From NCBI GenBank assembly GCA_021735425.1, contig JAIPGZ010000004.1:1-64000 (forward strand): DNA of 64,000 nucleotides. Reading direction: 5' to 3'. The notes below the pieces were generated by a model. That model was not told where the DNA came from. It did no database searches and saw only the letters and a program-made list of their open reading frames with translations. Below, piece after piece: positions 56,179 to 63,536 of the stretch; the first letter of the stretch is position 1; each line of letters starts with the position of its first letter. Both the position numbers and the translations under genes were made by a program. The DNA comes from Candidatus Altimarinota bacterium. GTDB taxonomy: Bacteria > Patescibacteriota > Gracilibacteria > JAHISY01.

Positions 56179-56946
56179 TTACTGACTGATTTTTTTCTCA
56201 ATCTCCGCCCGCAGTTTCGCAAAACCGGCTCCGGTTACTGCCGAGATTTTGATTGAATTCTCACCGGCGTGGTCAGCGAGGTCGATTTTATTCGCGACGA
56301 GAATTTGCGGATTGCGGTCGGCTTTCAGATCTATCAGAATTTCCTTGACGACTTTTTGCTTCCGTCGGATTTCCTTGCGGTCATCCGAAGCGTCGAAAAT
56401 ATGGAGCAGTAAATCTGCTTCGCGGACTTCCTCGAGTGTCGCGCGGAAAGCTGCGATTAAGTCCGGCGGCAATTTCTCAATAAAGCCAATCGTGTCGGCG
56501 AGTAAAACCTTTTTCTGAATTTTCGGCAGCCAGAGACTCCCGAGTCGCGGGTCGAGAGTCGCGAAAAGTTTGTCGGCGACGAAAACATTTTTCTTACTGG
56601 TTAGATTTTTTAATAAAGTTGATTTGCCAGAATTCGTGTAACCGACGAGGGCGACGGTCAACAAATTCTGCCGTCGGCGGGCGGCTCGTTGGTTGCCTCG
56701 CAAAATTTTCAGCCGATCTATTTTGGCGTCGATTATTTTTATCTCCCGCAAAATATGTCGTTTTTCCGCTTCGATGCCTGTCTCGCCAGCACCGCGCTGG
56801 ACGACTCCGCCGCCGCGTTCTCGTTCGAACAAGGTCGTCGAAGCTCGTCGGTAAAGTTTTGGAATGTCGTATTTCAGTCGTGCTCGTTTGACCTGCAATT
56901 TCGCCTCAGTCGTAGAGGCGTGTTTCTCAAAAATTCGCAAAATCAA
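56179..56946 (-). CDS. hflX: GTPase HflX, C-terminal part (split by in-frame UGA)
   Basis: This part holds the helical linker (FEKHASTTEAKLQVKRARLKY) and the G domain: VGYTNSGKSTLLKNL, ADTIGFIEKLPPDLI and LVANKIDLADH. HflX rescues or splits stalled ribosomes. It is in the same frame as the part at 56959-57258 and separated from it by one UGA (56959-56961). Restart at TTG 56946 would give a protein without the N-terminal domain; readthrough would give a normal full-length HflX. Confidence 0.85.
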   Translation of the reverse strand: MILRIFEKHASTTEAKLQVKRARLKYDIPKLYRRASTTLFERERGGGVVQRGAGETGIEAEKRHILREIKIIDAKIDRLKILRGNQRAARRRQNLLTVALVGYTNSGKSTLLKNLTSKKNVFVADKLFATLDPRLGSLWLPKIQKKVLLADTIGFIEKLPPDLIAAFRATLEEVREADLLLHIFDASDDRKEIRRKQKVVKEILIDLKADRNPQILVANKIDLADHAGENSIKISAVTGAGFAKLRAEIEKKISQ

Positions 56947-56958
56947 GTCAACTCGATC

Positions 56959-57258
56959 TCAGACCAGGACGGGAATCCGCGAGCTCAATTCGAAAATTTG
57001 GTTGCCTTTCAAAATTCCATTTACGACCACAACGTCGCATTTCAGCTCTGCTGCTGTCGCTCCAATCTCTTCTGCCTTGCCTGTCCCGAGGTAAGTCTTG
57101 CCGCTTGGTTGTCCTCGTTTTTGAATAATTTTCACCACGGTCATGCCGCCGAGTGTCTCGACTAGCCGAATGAGTTCGGCGAAATGTTTTTCCTCATCGA
57201 TTTTTGCTAAATCTTTTGGAATCACATCTGCCATGATGACGCGCAATTTATCTGACAT
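56959..57258 (-). CDS. hflX: GTPase HflX, N-terminal part (ends at in-frame UGA)
   Basis: The 99 residues match the HflX N-terminal domain: HFAELIRLVETLGG, GTGKAEEIGATAAELKCDVVVVNG and NQIFELSSRIPVLV. The next codon is UGA, and the same frame continues at once as DRVDLILRIFEKHAST. Many HflX proteins have VWDRVDLIL here, so the UGA probably replaces a Trp (UGG) codon. It overlaps the YjbQ gene by 11 bp. Confidence 0.85.
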   Translation of the reverse strand: MSDKLRVIMADVIPKDLAKIDEEKHFAELIRLVETLGGMTVVKIIQKRGQPSGKTYLGTGKAEEIGATAAELKCDVVVVNGILKGNQIFELSSRIPVLV

Positions 57259-57655
57259 CTGGAATTATTTTTACCACAACCTCACGTTCGCGCGGTCTGA
57301 CATCAAAATCGATCAAAACTAAATTTTGCCAAGTACCGAGGGCGAGTCTATTTTTCTCAATCGGAATAGAAATTGATGGCGGGGAAAGGGCGGATTTGAC
57401 GTGCGCCGCACCGTTACCGTCGTTCCATTTCGCGTGAAAATAATCGCCCTTTTGCGGGGCGATTCTCTCTAGTGCTGCGACTAAATCTTTCTGCGTTCCT
57501 GCTTCCCATTCCATCAGCGTCAGCCCGACAGTGGTGTGCTGTGCGAAGATTACTGCCACTCCAGATTTGACGCCCGACTCGGCGATGATTTCCCCGACAC
57601 GCTCGGTCAGATTCACAAGATCGTAATTACCGGCGGTTTGGATCGCAAAACGCAT
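57248..57655 (-). CDS. YjbQ family protein (UPF0047)
   Basis: The 135-residue protein has the family marks VAVIFAQHTTVGLTLMEWEAG, HAKWNDGNGAAHVKSAL and LGTWQNLVLIDFDVRPREREV. YjbQ proteins have weak thiamine-phosphate synthase activity; the true role is unclear. First gene of the leftward pair with hflX. Confidence 0.9.
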   Translation of the reverse strand: MRFAIQTAGNYDLVNLTERVGEIIAESGVKSGVAVIFAQHTTVGLTLMEWEAGTQKDLVAALERIAPQKGDYFHAKWNDGNGAAHVKSALSPPSISIPIEKNRLALGTWQNLVLIDFDVRPREREVVVKIIPDVR

Positions 57656-57704
57656 CGAGTAAAGATTAACGAAAAAGGTGAAAAGAATGAAATTGCTGTT
57701 TGTC

Positions 57705-57733
57705 TTGACAAGATAATATAAAAGTATTATTAT
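57705..57733 (+). promoter_or_regulatory. Strong sigma-70-type promoter TTGACA-17-TATTAT
   Basis: A consensus TTGACA (57705-57710) and TATTAT (57728-57733) with an ideal 17-bp spacer. It is the best promoter match in the window and drives the structured leader and secreted-protein gene. Confidence 0.85.
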
Positions 57734-57739
57734 AAGAAC

Positions 57740-57966
57740 CTTTTCAGGTAGAAATTGTGATGCTCCTTGAAATCACGCAACTATAAAATCGAGGGCAACT
57801 TGTCCGCGTGAATTTTGATTCTTACGAGAAGTCAAAGTTCCAACTTGCGGTAGGTGGGCAAGTCCCCCTCGATTTGCCTGTACCGCCCCTGCCAGCAAAT
57901 GGTAATTGTTTGCAGCGGTGGTGCAGGCAAAAAAATAAAAAATGAAAAACGAAAAAGGAGAAAAAA
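57740..57966 (+). promoter_or_regulatory. Structured 5' leader, candidate cis-regulatory RNA
   Basis: Three paired regions are visible: CACGC/GCGTG (57774-57778, 57806-57810), AAATCGAGGG/CCCTCGATTT (57786-57795, 57866-57875) and GCCTGTACCGC with GCGGTGGTGCAGGC (57876-57886, 57915-57928). The first two interlock, so they form a pseudoknot or exclude each other. A strong AAGGAG ribosome-binding site follows. No known riboswitch class was recognised. With the promoter this explains the gene-free stretch 57656-57966. Confidence 0.5.
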
Positions 57967-58533
57967 ATGAAAAAATTAATAATGAGTTTTTTGGTAATTC
58001 TGATCAGCGCATTTTGCGCGAGCTCCGCTTTATCCGCGGAGAACACTAATGTTTCAATCTCCGCATTTAGTGGAGATTGGCATGGCGGCGAGCTCGCCGT
58101 CCAAAAGCCTTTTGGCAATAGCTTTGGGGAGTTTAAACTTTCTGGAGCTGATGATGGAGACGGTGATTCTTACTTTTCTGCCGACCTAGTATTTGGCACA
58201 GAAGTTTTTAAAAACGTTTCCGTCTTCGGCGGCCTGACCGGTGGCTGTCGAGATGGCCTAGGGGAAAGAGATTATTTCAATTACGTCGGCATTAAAGTCG
58301 GCGCGATGTTGGAAGTTGGACCAGTATATGTCAAGGGGTGGGATACCATAGCTCCCCCGGCGACAAAAAGTACTGACTATTATTATGTCGCACCCGCCGT
58401 AGAGGCGGGGGTTAAAATTTCAGAAAACTTTTCTTTCGCCGTCAGAGCGACAGGTGAAAGACGTGGTATTAACGACAGACGGGTCTCCTTCAAAGAGACC
58501 CACATAGTCGGAATGGTCTCTTTTAAGTTTTAA
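57967..58533 (+). CDS. Secreted small beta-barrel-like protein (outer-membrane-protein style)
   Basis: The 188-residue product has a clear signal peptide (1-24, ...SSALSAEN) and alternating beta strands (FGEFKLSGADD, YFSADLVFGTEVF, VSVFGGLTGG, NYVGIKVGAMLEV, YYVAPAVEAGVKI), ending in Phe (MVSFKF) as outer-membrane barrels do. It has its own consensus promoter, long leader, strong ribosome-binding site and terminator, unlike most genes here, which suggests transfer or a highly expressed envelope protein. CPR bacteria are thought to lack an outer membrane, so the role is unclear. No specific family recognised. Confidence 0.75.
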   Translation: MKKLIMSFLVILISAFCASSALSAENTNVSISAFSGDWHGGELAVQKPFGNSFGEFKLSGADDGDGDSYFSADLVFGTEVFKNVSVFGGLTGGCRDGLGERDYFNYVGIKVGAMLEVGPVYVKGWDTIAPPATKSTDYYYVAPAVEAGVKISENFSFAVRATGERRGINDRRVSFKETHIVGMVSFKF

Positions 58534-58604
58534 AAAAAAGGGGGGAAGCCGCATTTTGGGGGAAGCCTGCAGACACCATTCCGCAGTTTCCCCCCCTTTT
58601 TTTT
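58532..58604. terminator. Bidirectional rho-independent terminator
   Basis: An A8G6 run (58532-58547) pairs with C7T8 (58588-58604), giving a T-tract on both strands. It serves the secreted-protein gene and the convergent radA gene, whose stop codon is at 58605. Confidence 0.85.
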
Positions 58605-59921
58605 CTATTGAAATACTTTTTTAATTGCCTCACTTACGCTGCGAAATTCTTTTCCGCTGGCGATTTTTTCGAAACCCATTTTTTGCGATTCCTTTTTGCG
58701 TTTTTCGATTTGGGAGACTGAGCGGATTTCGCCTGTCAGGCCGATTTCGCCGAAAGCCGTTAGGTCGGTGGACAGCGGAATTTTTTTCTGCGAACTCGCG
58801 ATTGCCAAAGCCACCGCCAGATCTGCTGCTGGTTCGCGCAGTCGAAACCCGCCGACGACATTCACAAAAACATCGCTTGAGTCTAATTTTATTCTGGCGT
58901 GTTTTTGTAAAACAGCGATGATGAGCTGCAAGCGATTTAAATCAAAACCACTCGCGGCGCGTTTCGGATAACCGAAAACGGAGGGCGCGGTGAGCGCCTG
59001 GACCTCGACCAGCAGTGGGCGGGTGCCTTCCAGGGTCGTCGCGACACAGCTCCCGACTGGGTTTTCCGCGCGACCTTCGAGGAAAGCGGCGGAAGGATTT
59101 TTTACCTCGACGAGACCAGCCTCCTTCATTTCGAAAACTCCGACTTCACTCGTGGCCCCGAAACGATTTTTCACGCTACGCAGTAAACGAAAATCATAAT
59201 TCGCGTCGCCTTCCAAAGTTAAAACTACATCGACGAGATGAGAGAGTAGGCGTGGTCCGGCAAGGTCTCCGTCTTTCGTGACATGCCCAATTAGAATTAC
59301 AGGTGTTTTGGTTGATTTAGCGAAGCGCAGCAGTCGCTCCGTGACGATTCGGATTTGGGGAATACTGCCCGGCATCGATGACAATTCCAGCGAGGAAAAA
59401 ACTTGGACCGAATCGACAATTAATAATTTTGGTTTTTCGATTTCCGCTGCGGCAATCAAATTTTCCAAAATGTTTTCGCCGACAATTTTCAAATCTCCGT
59501 CGGCGTGTCCGATGCGACCCGCTCGCAACGCAATTTGTTCCGCTGATTCCTCTCCGCTAGCGAGCAAGACTGGACCGAATTCTGTCGCGAATTGCGAGGC
59601 GAGTTGCAGCGTCAAAGTCGACTTGCCGATACCTGGTTCGCCACCGAGGAGGATCAAACTGCCTGGGACGATTCCGCCGCCGAGGACGCGGTCTGCTTCG
59701 TCGATTTTCGTTTTCAATCGCAGCAGGGGAGTGCTGATTAGTTCTCGCGCACTTTTAACATCGCCGACTGTCCCGATTACTTTTTCCTTTTTACCAAAAA
59801 CTTTTTGCTCGACTTTTTCCTCCATCATTGAATTCCATTCGCCGCACGCGCTACACTGCCCCGCCCAGCGAGGAGACTGGGAGCCGCATTTTTCACACGT
59901 GAAGATGGTTTTATCTTTCAT
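58605..59921 (-). CDS. radA: DNA repair protein RadA
   Basis: The 438-residue protein has a zinc finger (Cys9, Cys12, Cys23, Cys26), a RecA-like ATPase with Walker A GGEPGIGKSTL, the RadA motif KNRFGATSEVG, and a C-terminal Lon-like domain (VNVVGGFRLREPAADLAVALAIASS in pieces). It drives branch migration in recombination. Length is normal. Confidence 0.95.
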   Translation of the reverse strand: MKDKTIFTCEKCGSQSPRWAGQCSACGEWNSMMEEKVEQKVFGKKEKVIGTVGDVKSARELISTPLLRLKTKIDEADRVLGGGIVPGSLILLGGEPGIGKSTLTLQLASQFATEFGPVLLASGEESAEQIALRAGRIGHADGDLKIVGENILENLIAAAEIEKPKLLIVDSVQVFSSLELSSMPGSIPQIRIVTERLLRFAKSTKTPVILIGHVTKDGDLAGPRLLSHLVDVVLTLEGDANYDFRLLRSVKNRFGATSEVGVFEMKEAGLVEVKNPSAAFLEGRAENPVGSCVATTLEGTRPLLVEVQALTAPSVFGYPKRAASGFDLNRLQLIIAVLQKHARIKLDSSDVFVNVVGGFRLREPAADLAVALAIASSQKKIPLSTDLTAFGEIGLTGEIRSVSQIEKRKKESQKMGFEKIASGKEFRSVSEAIKKVFQ

Positions 59922-59942
59922 TAATTTTTTTAAGCTTAACTA

Positions 59943-60007
59943 AAAAATTTTCAATTTCTAATTTCTAATTTTCAAACAATTCTTAAATTTACTAATTTCT
60001 CAATTTT
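59943..60007. repeat. Left arm of AT-rich element enclosing a four-helix-bundle gene (site 2)
   Basis: CAATTTCTAATTTCTAATTT onward pairs with the right arm at 60351-60409. The stop codon of the enclosed gene (60000-60002) lies inside this arm. Confidence 0.7.
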
Positions 60008-60344
60008 TCAAACTTGTTGAGATTTTATTAAAAATAAGAGTTAATTCATGGGCTTCCTTCCACAATTTTTGAAGGACGGTTTTAGCTTCAGGATTTGTTT
60101 CTGCCAATAATTCAATCCAAAGCTCGGTTTCTTGAATTTCTTTTCGAGAAATAAAAATTTTATTCCGAAAATCTTTTTTAGAACTTGCGGCATTTGCTTC
60201 GCGATAATTTGCCGCCACACTTGTAGCGCAGCGAAGTAGCTGCCGAATGATATTCTCGTTGAGATAATTCATTTTTATTTTTTTCACAACTCGGATTACC
60301 GCAACTGCAAACTTCTTCGTTCTTTCTTCGAGATCATATTGCAT
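60000..60344 (-). CDS. Four-helix-bundle protein (S23/23S rRNA intervening-sequence type), copy 2
   Basis: The 114-residue protein shows LEERTKKFAVAVIRVVK, IIRQLLRCATSVAANYREA, SSKKDFRNKIFISRKEIQE and LWKEAHELTLIFNKI. It is a clear paralogue of the gene at 54571. It is bounded on both sides by AT-rich arms that pair with each other, so gene plus arms look like one unit of about 470 bp. Confidence 0.85.
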   Translation of the reverse strand: MQYDLEERTKKFAVAVIRVVKKIKMNYLNENIIRQLLRCATSVAANYREANAASSKKDFRNKIFISRKEIQETELWIELLAETNPEAKTVLQKLWKEAHELTLIFNKISTSLKN

Positions 60345-60350
60345 AATTCA

Positions 60351-60409
60351 AGAATTGAAACCTTGAAAATTGTTTAGAAATTGAAAATTAGAAATTAATT
60401 TAAATTAAA
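60351..60409. repeat. Right arm of AT-rich element (site 2)
   Basis: GAAAATTGTTTAGAAATTG and following bases pair with 59943-60007. It reaches the 3' end of the next leftward gene. Confidence 0.7.
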
Positions 60410-61005
60410 TCCGCCAAACTTTTGCCTCTCTCCTTCTCTCCTCGCACTTGTCGTTGCACCATTCCGGCGAGAACTTCTTTCAAAACTTTCTCGTCCTCCA
60501 TCCCGCGCTCGTGAGTGTATTTTTCTTTCGCTTCCATCACTTCTCTCTCGGCGTGCTGCGGTGAGACGGCAATTGGCAAATTTAAATTATCACCGCCGAA
60601 ACTTTGGATCGTAAAATTACCAAAATTAAAAATGTTGGACAAAATACCCCTTTTCTCAAAAGACACGCCAGTCAGGGTGTCGAAATCAATTCGTTGTGAA
60701 GATTTATCAAAAATGCTGCGCCAGTCGAGGTCGATGACCCCAAAATTTGTCACGAGTAGCGCGTCGAAATACCAATCCATCACTTCATGAATGAAACGGA
60801 AGAATCCCAAAGCGAACCAAGCTCCAAAAATCCAAAGCGAAACTTGGGTCGGGAACATCGTGAAAAAAAGTGCGGGAACTGCCATGCCAAAAAAACTGAC
60901 TTTACAAATGGGCTTGTAAGCTGCGAACCAATGCGAGTGAACTACATAAATCAGTTTCTCGTCATCCTGTAGGTGGCTCGCGAAAAGAATCCGATCAAAT
61001 ATCAC
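60400..61005 (-). CDS. PH-domain (YdbS-like) membrane protein
   Basis: The 201-residue protein has two membrane helices (about 35-75), then a bacterial PH-like beta domain (DALLVTNFGVIDLDWRSIFDKSSQRIDFDTLTGVS in pieces; NFGNFTIQSFGG) and a charged helical tail. This matches the bPH_2/YdbS-type architecture. Function unknown. Confidence 0.75.
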   Translation of the reverse strand: MIFDRILFASHLQDDEKLIYVVHSHWFAAYKPICKVSFFGMAVPALFFTMFPTQVSLWIFGAWFALGFFRFIHEVMDWYFDALLVTNFGVIDLDWRSIFDKSSQRIDFDTLTGVSFEKRGILSNIFNFGNFTIQSFGGDNLNLPIAVSPQHAEREVMEAKEKYTHERGMEDEKVLKEVLAGMVQRQVRGEKERGKSLADLI

Positions 61006-61048
61006 GATGATAGTTTACAGTTTTTCACATTCCACCGAAATCAATTTT

Positions 61049-61834
61049 TCATTTTCCCAATTCCTCCGCTCGTTTTTTCGCAGCGAAGACGGCGCGTGTG
61101 ACGATTTTTTTCAATCCGGCTTTTTCAAAGACTGCTAACGCTGCAGCAGTCGTGCCACCCTTGCTAGTCACATTTTCCCGCAATTTCGCGAAAGGAATTT
61201 CTGAAGTATCCGCCAATTTCGCCGCTCCAAAAAATGTTCCTCCGACGAAAGCAGTGGAAAGCTTGCCCAGTCCAATTTTCTTGGCGGCTTCTTCCAAAGC
61301 TTCTGCAAATGCGAAGAAGTAGGCGGGTCCGCTTCCACTGATTGCCGTGATGATGTCGAGCATATTTTCATTCTTCACTTCGGCAGTTTCTCCGAAGCTT
61401 TCGAGAATTTTGCGTACCAAAACTTTTTCCGACTTGGTCACGGCTTTGCTAGCGATCCAGCCGGAGACGCCCATGCCGACTTGAGCGGGGGTATTGGGCA
61501 TCACGCGCACGATTTTTTTACTACCAGTGATTTTTTTCAAAGTTGCCATACGGACACCAGCGAGGATTGATACGATTGGTTTGTCGCCGCGCCAGTTATG
61601 GCAAACGATTTTGAGACTTTGGGGCTTCACAGCAAGGAGAATGATTTCGGCTTCTTTCGTGGCGTCGTGAATTGATTTTTCAGTCTTGACTCCGAATTTT
61701 CTCTTCAATCCTCCGAGCTTCTTGCCATCGACATCGACGGCGATTATTTTCGAAGGAGTGAAGACTTCTTCTCGTATTAGCGAGGCGATGATGGCTGAGC
61801 CCATGACTCCGGTGCCGATGATTGCGATTTTCAT
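61049..61834 (-). CDS. proC: Pyrroline-5-carboxylate reductase
   Basis: The 261-residue protein has the NAD(P) loop IAIIGTGVMGSAII, VKPQSLK, RVMPNTPAQVGMGVSGW and the C-terminal SGSGPAYFFAFAEAL and VTSKGGTTAAAL motifs. It makes proline from pyrroline-5-carboxylate. Length is normal; no other proline gene is in the window. Confidence 0.95.
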   Translation of the reverse strand: MKIAIIGTGVMGSAIIASLIREEVFTPSKIIAVDVDGKKLGGLKRKFGVKTEKSIHDATKEAEIILLAVKPQSLKIVCHNWRGDKPIVSILAGVRMATLKKITGSKKIVRVMPNTPAQVGMGVSGWIASKAVTKSEKVLVRKILESFGETAEVKNENMLDIITAISGSGPAYFFAFAEALEEAAKKIGLGKLSTAFVGGTFFGAAKLADTSEIPFAKLRENVTSKGGTTAAALAVFEKAGLKKIVTRAVFAAKKRAEELGK

Positions 61835-61880
61835 ACGTTCTAGGGTTTAGGGGATAGGTTTCAATGGCTAGTTGCTAGAG

Positions 61881-62004
61881 AATTTCTAATTTTCAATTAT
61901 CAATTTTCAAACAATTCTTCAATTTGTTAATTTCTCAATTTTCAAGAAGTTTAGAAATTGCATAATTAGAAATTGTTTGAAGATTAGAAATTAAAAATTG
62001 AAAA
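61881..62004. repeat. AT-rich hairpin element 10
   Basis: Left arm AATTTCTAATTTTCAATTAT and right arm GAAATTAAAAATTGAAAATT pair along about 55 bases around TTCAAGAAGTTTAG. It lies between the 5' end of proC and the 3' end of the nnr gene (both leftward). Confidence 0.75.
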
Positions 62005-62013
62005 TTTTTGAGA

Positions 62014-63426
62014 TTAAAACCTCTTATCGAGAATTTTCCTCACCACTTTTGGAATTTCTCTTGCGAGTAGCTGGGGAGTGGTGCTTTCCGATTTTACCGC
62101 AATTTTCTTCCCGGCGAGACCGACCAAAAAAGCTGCGATTCCTGCCGCCTCGAAAGGTTCGACTTCCCTCGCCAGTAATCCGCCAACGATTCCTGCCAAA
62201 ACATCGCCCGTCCCGCCGACAGTCAAAATTGGGTTGCCTTGATCGTTCCATCTTGTCTGAGTAGAGGAGTGGATTGTGTCTACTTTGCCTTTTTCTAGAA
62301 TTACAGAATTTAGTTTTTTAGATAAACCCCTACAGTTAGTGGCACTAGAGGTAGTGCTGCTAGGGCTAGTATGTTCCAATAAACGTTTTAGCTCTCCGCC
62401 ATGGGGAGTCAAGACTACTTTTTTTGAAACGAATTTCGGTAAATTCGGAATCAGAGCGTCGGCATCGAAAACTAGTGGTTGCCGACAATTTCTCGCCAAA
62501 AATTCAATTGCCGCGATGGTTTCCTTTTGCTTCCCGAGTCCTGGTCCGACGACGAGAGTTGCTTTGTTTTTGCTCGCGAATTCCAAAATCTTCGCAGCTG
62601 CCGTGAGAGTCAAAAATCCCGAATTACCTAAAAATTTTCGCACTAAAAAATTTGGTGAGAATTTTCTTGCGGCTGAAAAATTCACCGCTGGCACGAAGAT
62701 TTCGACCAAATCGACGCCGATTGCCGCCGCGCCTAATCCAGCAAAAAGTGGGGCGCCGACGAATTCTGCGCTTCCGCCGATGATTACCACACGACCGTTT
62801 TTACCTTTGTGTGAATCCAACTTCCGGCGCGGAAAATAAAATTTCACATCACCGGGTCCGAAATGAGTTTCGGCGATTTTGGGGATTCCAATCGGAACCA
62901 CTATTTCGTTTTTTGAGTTTTTGGAAGCATGAAAAGCGACGACGAGTTTGGGTTTCAATTTCGACGAAGTGGCAACATCCAAACTTACTAAATTTCCCTT
63001 CGCTTTCATGAGTTTCTGCACGATTACATTAAGGGGTTTTTGCAAGCCTCCTACTGCTCCGATGCCGAGCAAAGCATCGACGAGGATGTCTCCGTCGAAT
63101 TTTGTTTTCACAGAAAAAATTGAAATAACTTTTGCCGACAGTTTCGCGCAATGATGTCTGGCAGCTTTTGTCCGAATCCGTGATTTTGCGACTGCGAGGA
63201 TGACTTCGACCTCGATTTTTTTCGCCAAAAATTCCGCTGCGAGTGCAAAACTATCGCCTCCATTATTTCCTCCGCCGCAGAAAATCTGTACTTTCCGAGG
63301 TTTTTTCCACTTCTGTAAAATCGCCCTACAAGCTTCTTTGCCAGCTCGATTCATCAGTTTCGTCACACTCACACCGCGGAATTCGGCGTTGTGGTCGATA
63401 ATTTGAGAAGAGAGGGCGGATTTCAC
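62014..63426 (-). CDS. nnr: Bifunctional NAD(P)HX epimerase/dehydratase
   Basis: The 470-residue protein joins a YjeF-N epimerase domain (FCGGGNNGGDSFALAAEF; VDALLGIGAVGGLQ) to a ribokinase-like ADP/ATP-dependent dehydratase (GKNGRVVIIGGSAEFVGAP; VVGPGLGK; LTVGGTGDVLAGIVGGLLA). It repairs hydrated NAD(P)H. Near 62341-62358 a hairpin (GGCACTA-GAGG-TAGTGCT) adds a Ser/Thr stretch (TSPSSTTSSATN) not expected in the family. The GTG start lies just after a CATAAAAT -10-like element. Confidence 0.92.
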   Translation of the reverse strand: MKSALSSQIIDHNAEFRGVSVTKLMNRAGKEACRAILQKWKKPRKVQIFCGGGNNGGDSFALAAEFLAKKIEVEVILAVAKSRIRTKAARHHCAKLSAKVISIFSVKTKFDGDILVDALLGIGAVGGLQKPLNVIVQKLMKAKGNLVSLDVATSSKLKPKLVVAFHASKNSKNEIVVPIGIPKIAETHFGPGDVKFYFPRRKLDSHKGKNGRVVIIGGSAEFVGAPLFAGLGAAAIGVDLVEIFVPAVNFSAARKFSPNFLVRKFLGNSGFLTLTAAAKILEFASKNKATLVVGPGLGKQKETIAAIEFLARNCRQPLVFDADALIPNLPKFVSKKVVLTPHGGELKRLLEHTSPSSTTSSATNCRGLSKKLNSVILEKGKVDTIHSSTQTRWNDQGNPILTVGGTGDVLAGIVGGLLAREVEPFEAAGIAAFLVGLAGKKIAVKSESTTPQLLAREIPKVVRKILDKRF

Positions 63427-63456
63427 GAAAACATTTTATGCTAAAATCGGGCGGAA

Positions 63457-63527
63457 ATTTTCAATTTTCAATTTACAAATTTTTAAACAATTCTCAATAA
63501 CTAAATTCTCAATTTTCAAACAAATTT
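63457..63527. repeat. AT-rich element arm upstream of the last gene
   Basis: CAATTTACAAATTTTTAAAC onward matches the left-arm form of the family; no right arm is seen before the gene, and it might lie beyond the window. Confidence 0.55.
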
Positions 63528-63536
63528 AATTTTAAA

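Noticed and set aside
57740-57966. Known riboswitch (for example cyclic-di-GMP) in the leader
   Set aside because: CACGCAA-like words are present, but the conserved tetraloop/receptor core of that class is not; left as an unclassified structured leader.
57822-58118. Antisense open frame over the leader and signal peptide region
   Set aside because: It overlaps a promoter-driven, well-supported gene on the other strand and has no family pattern.
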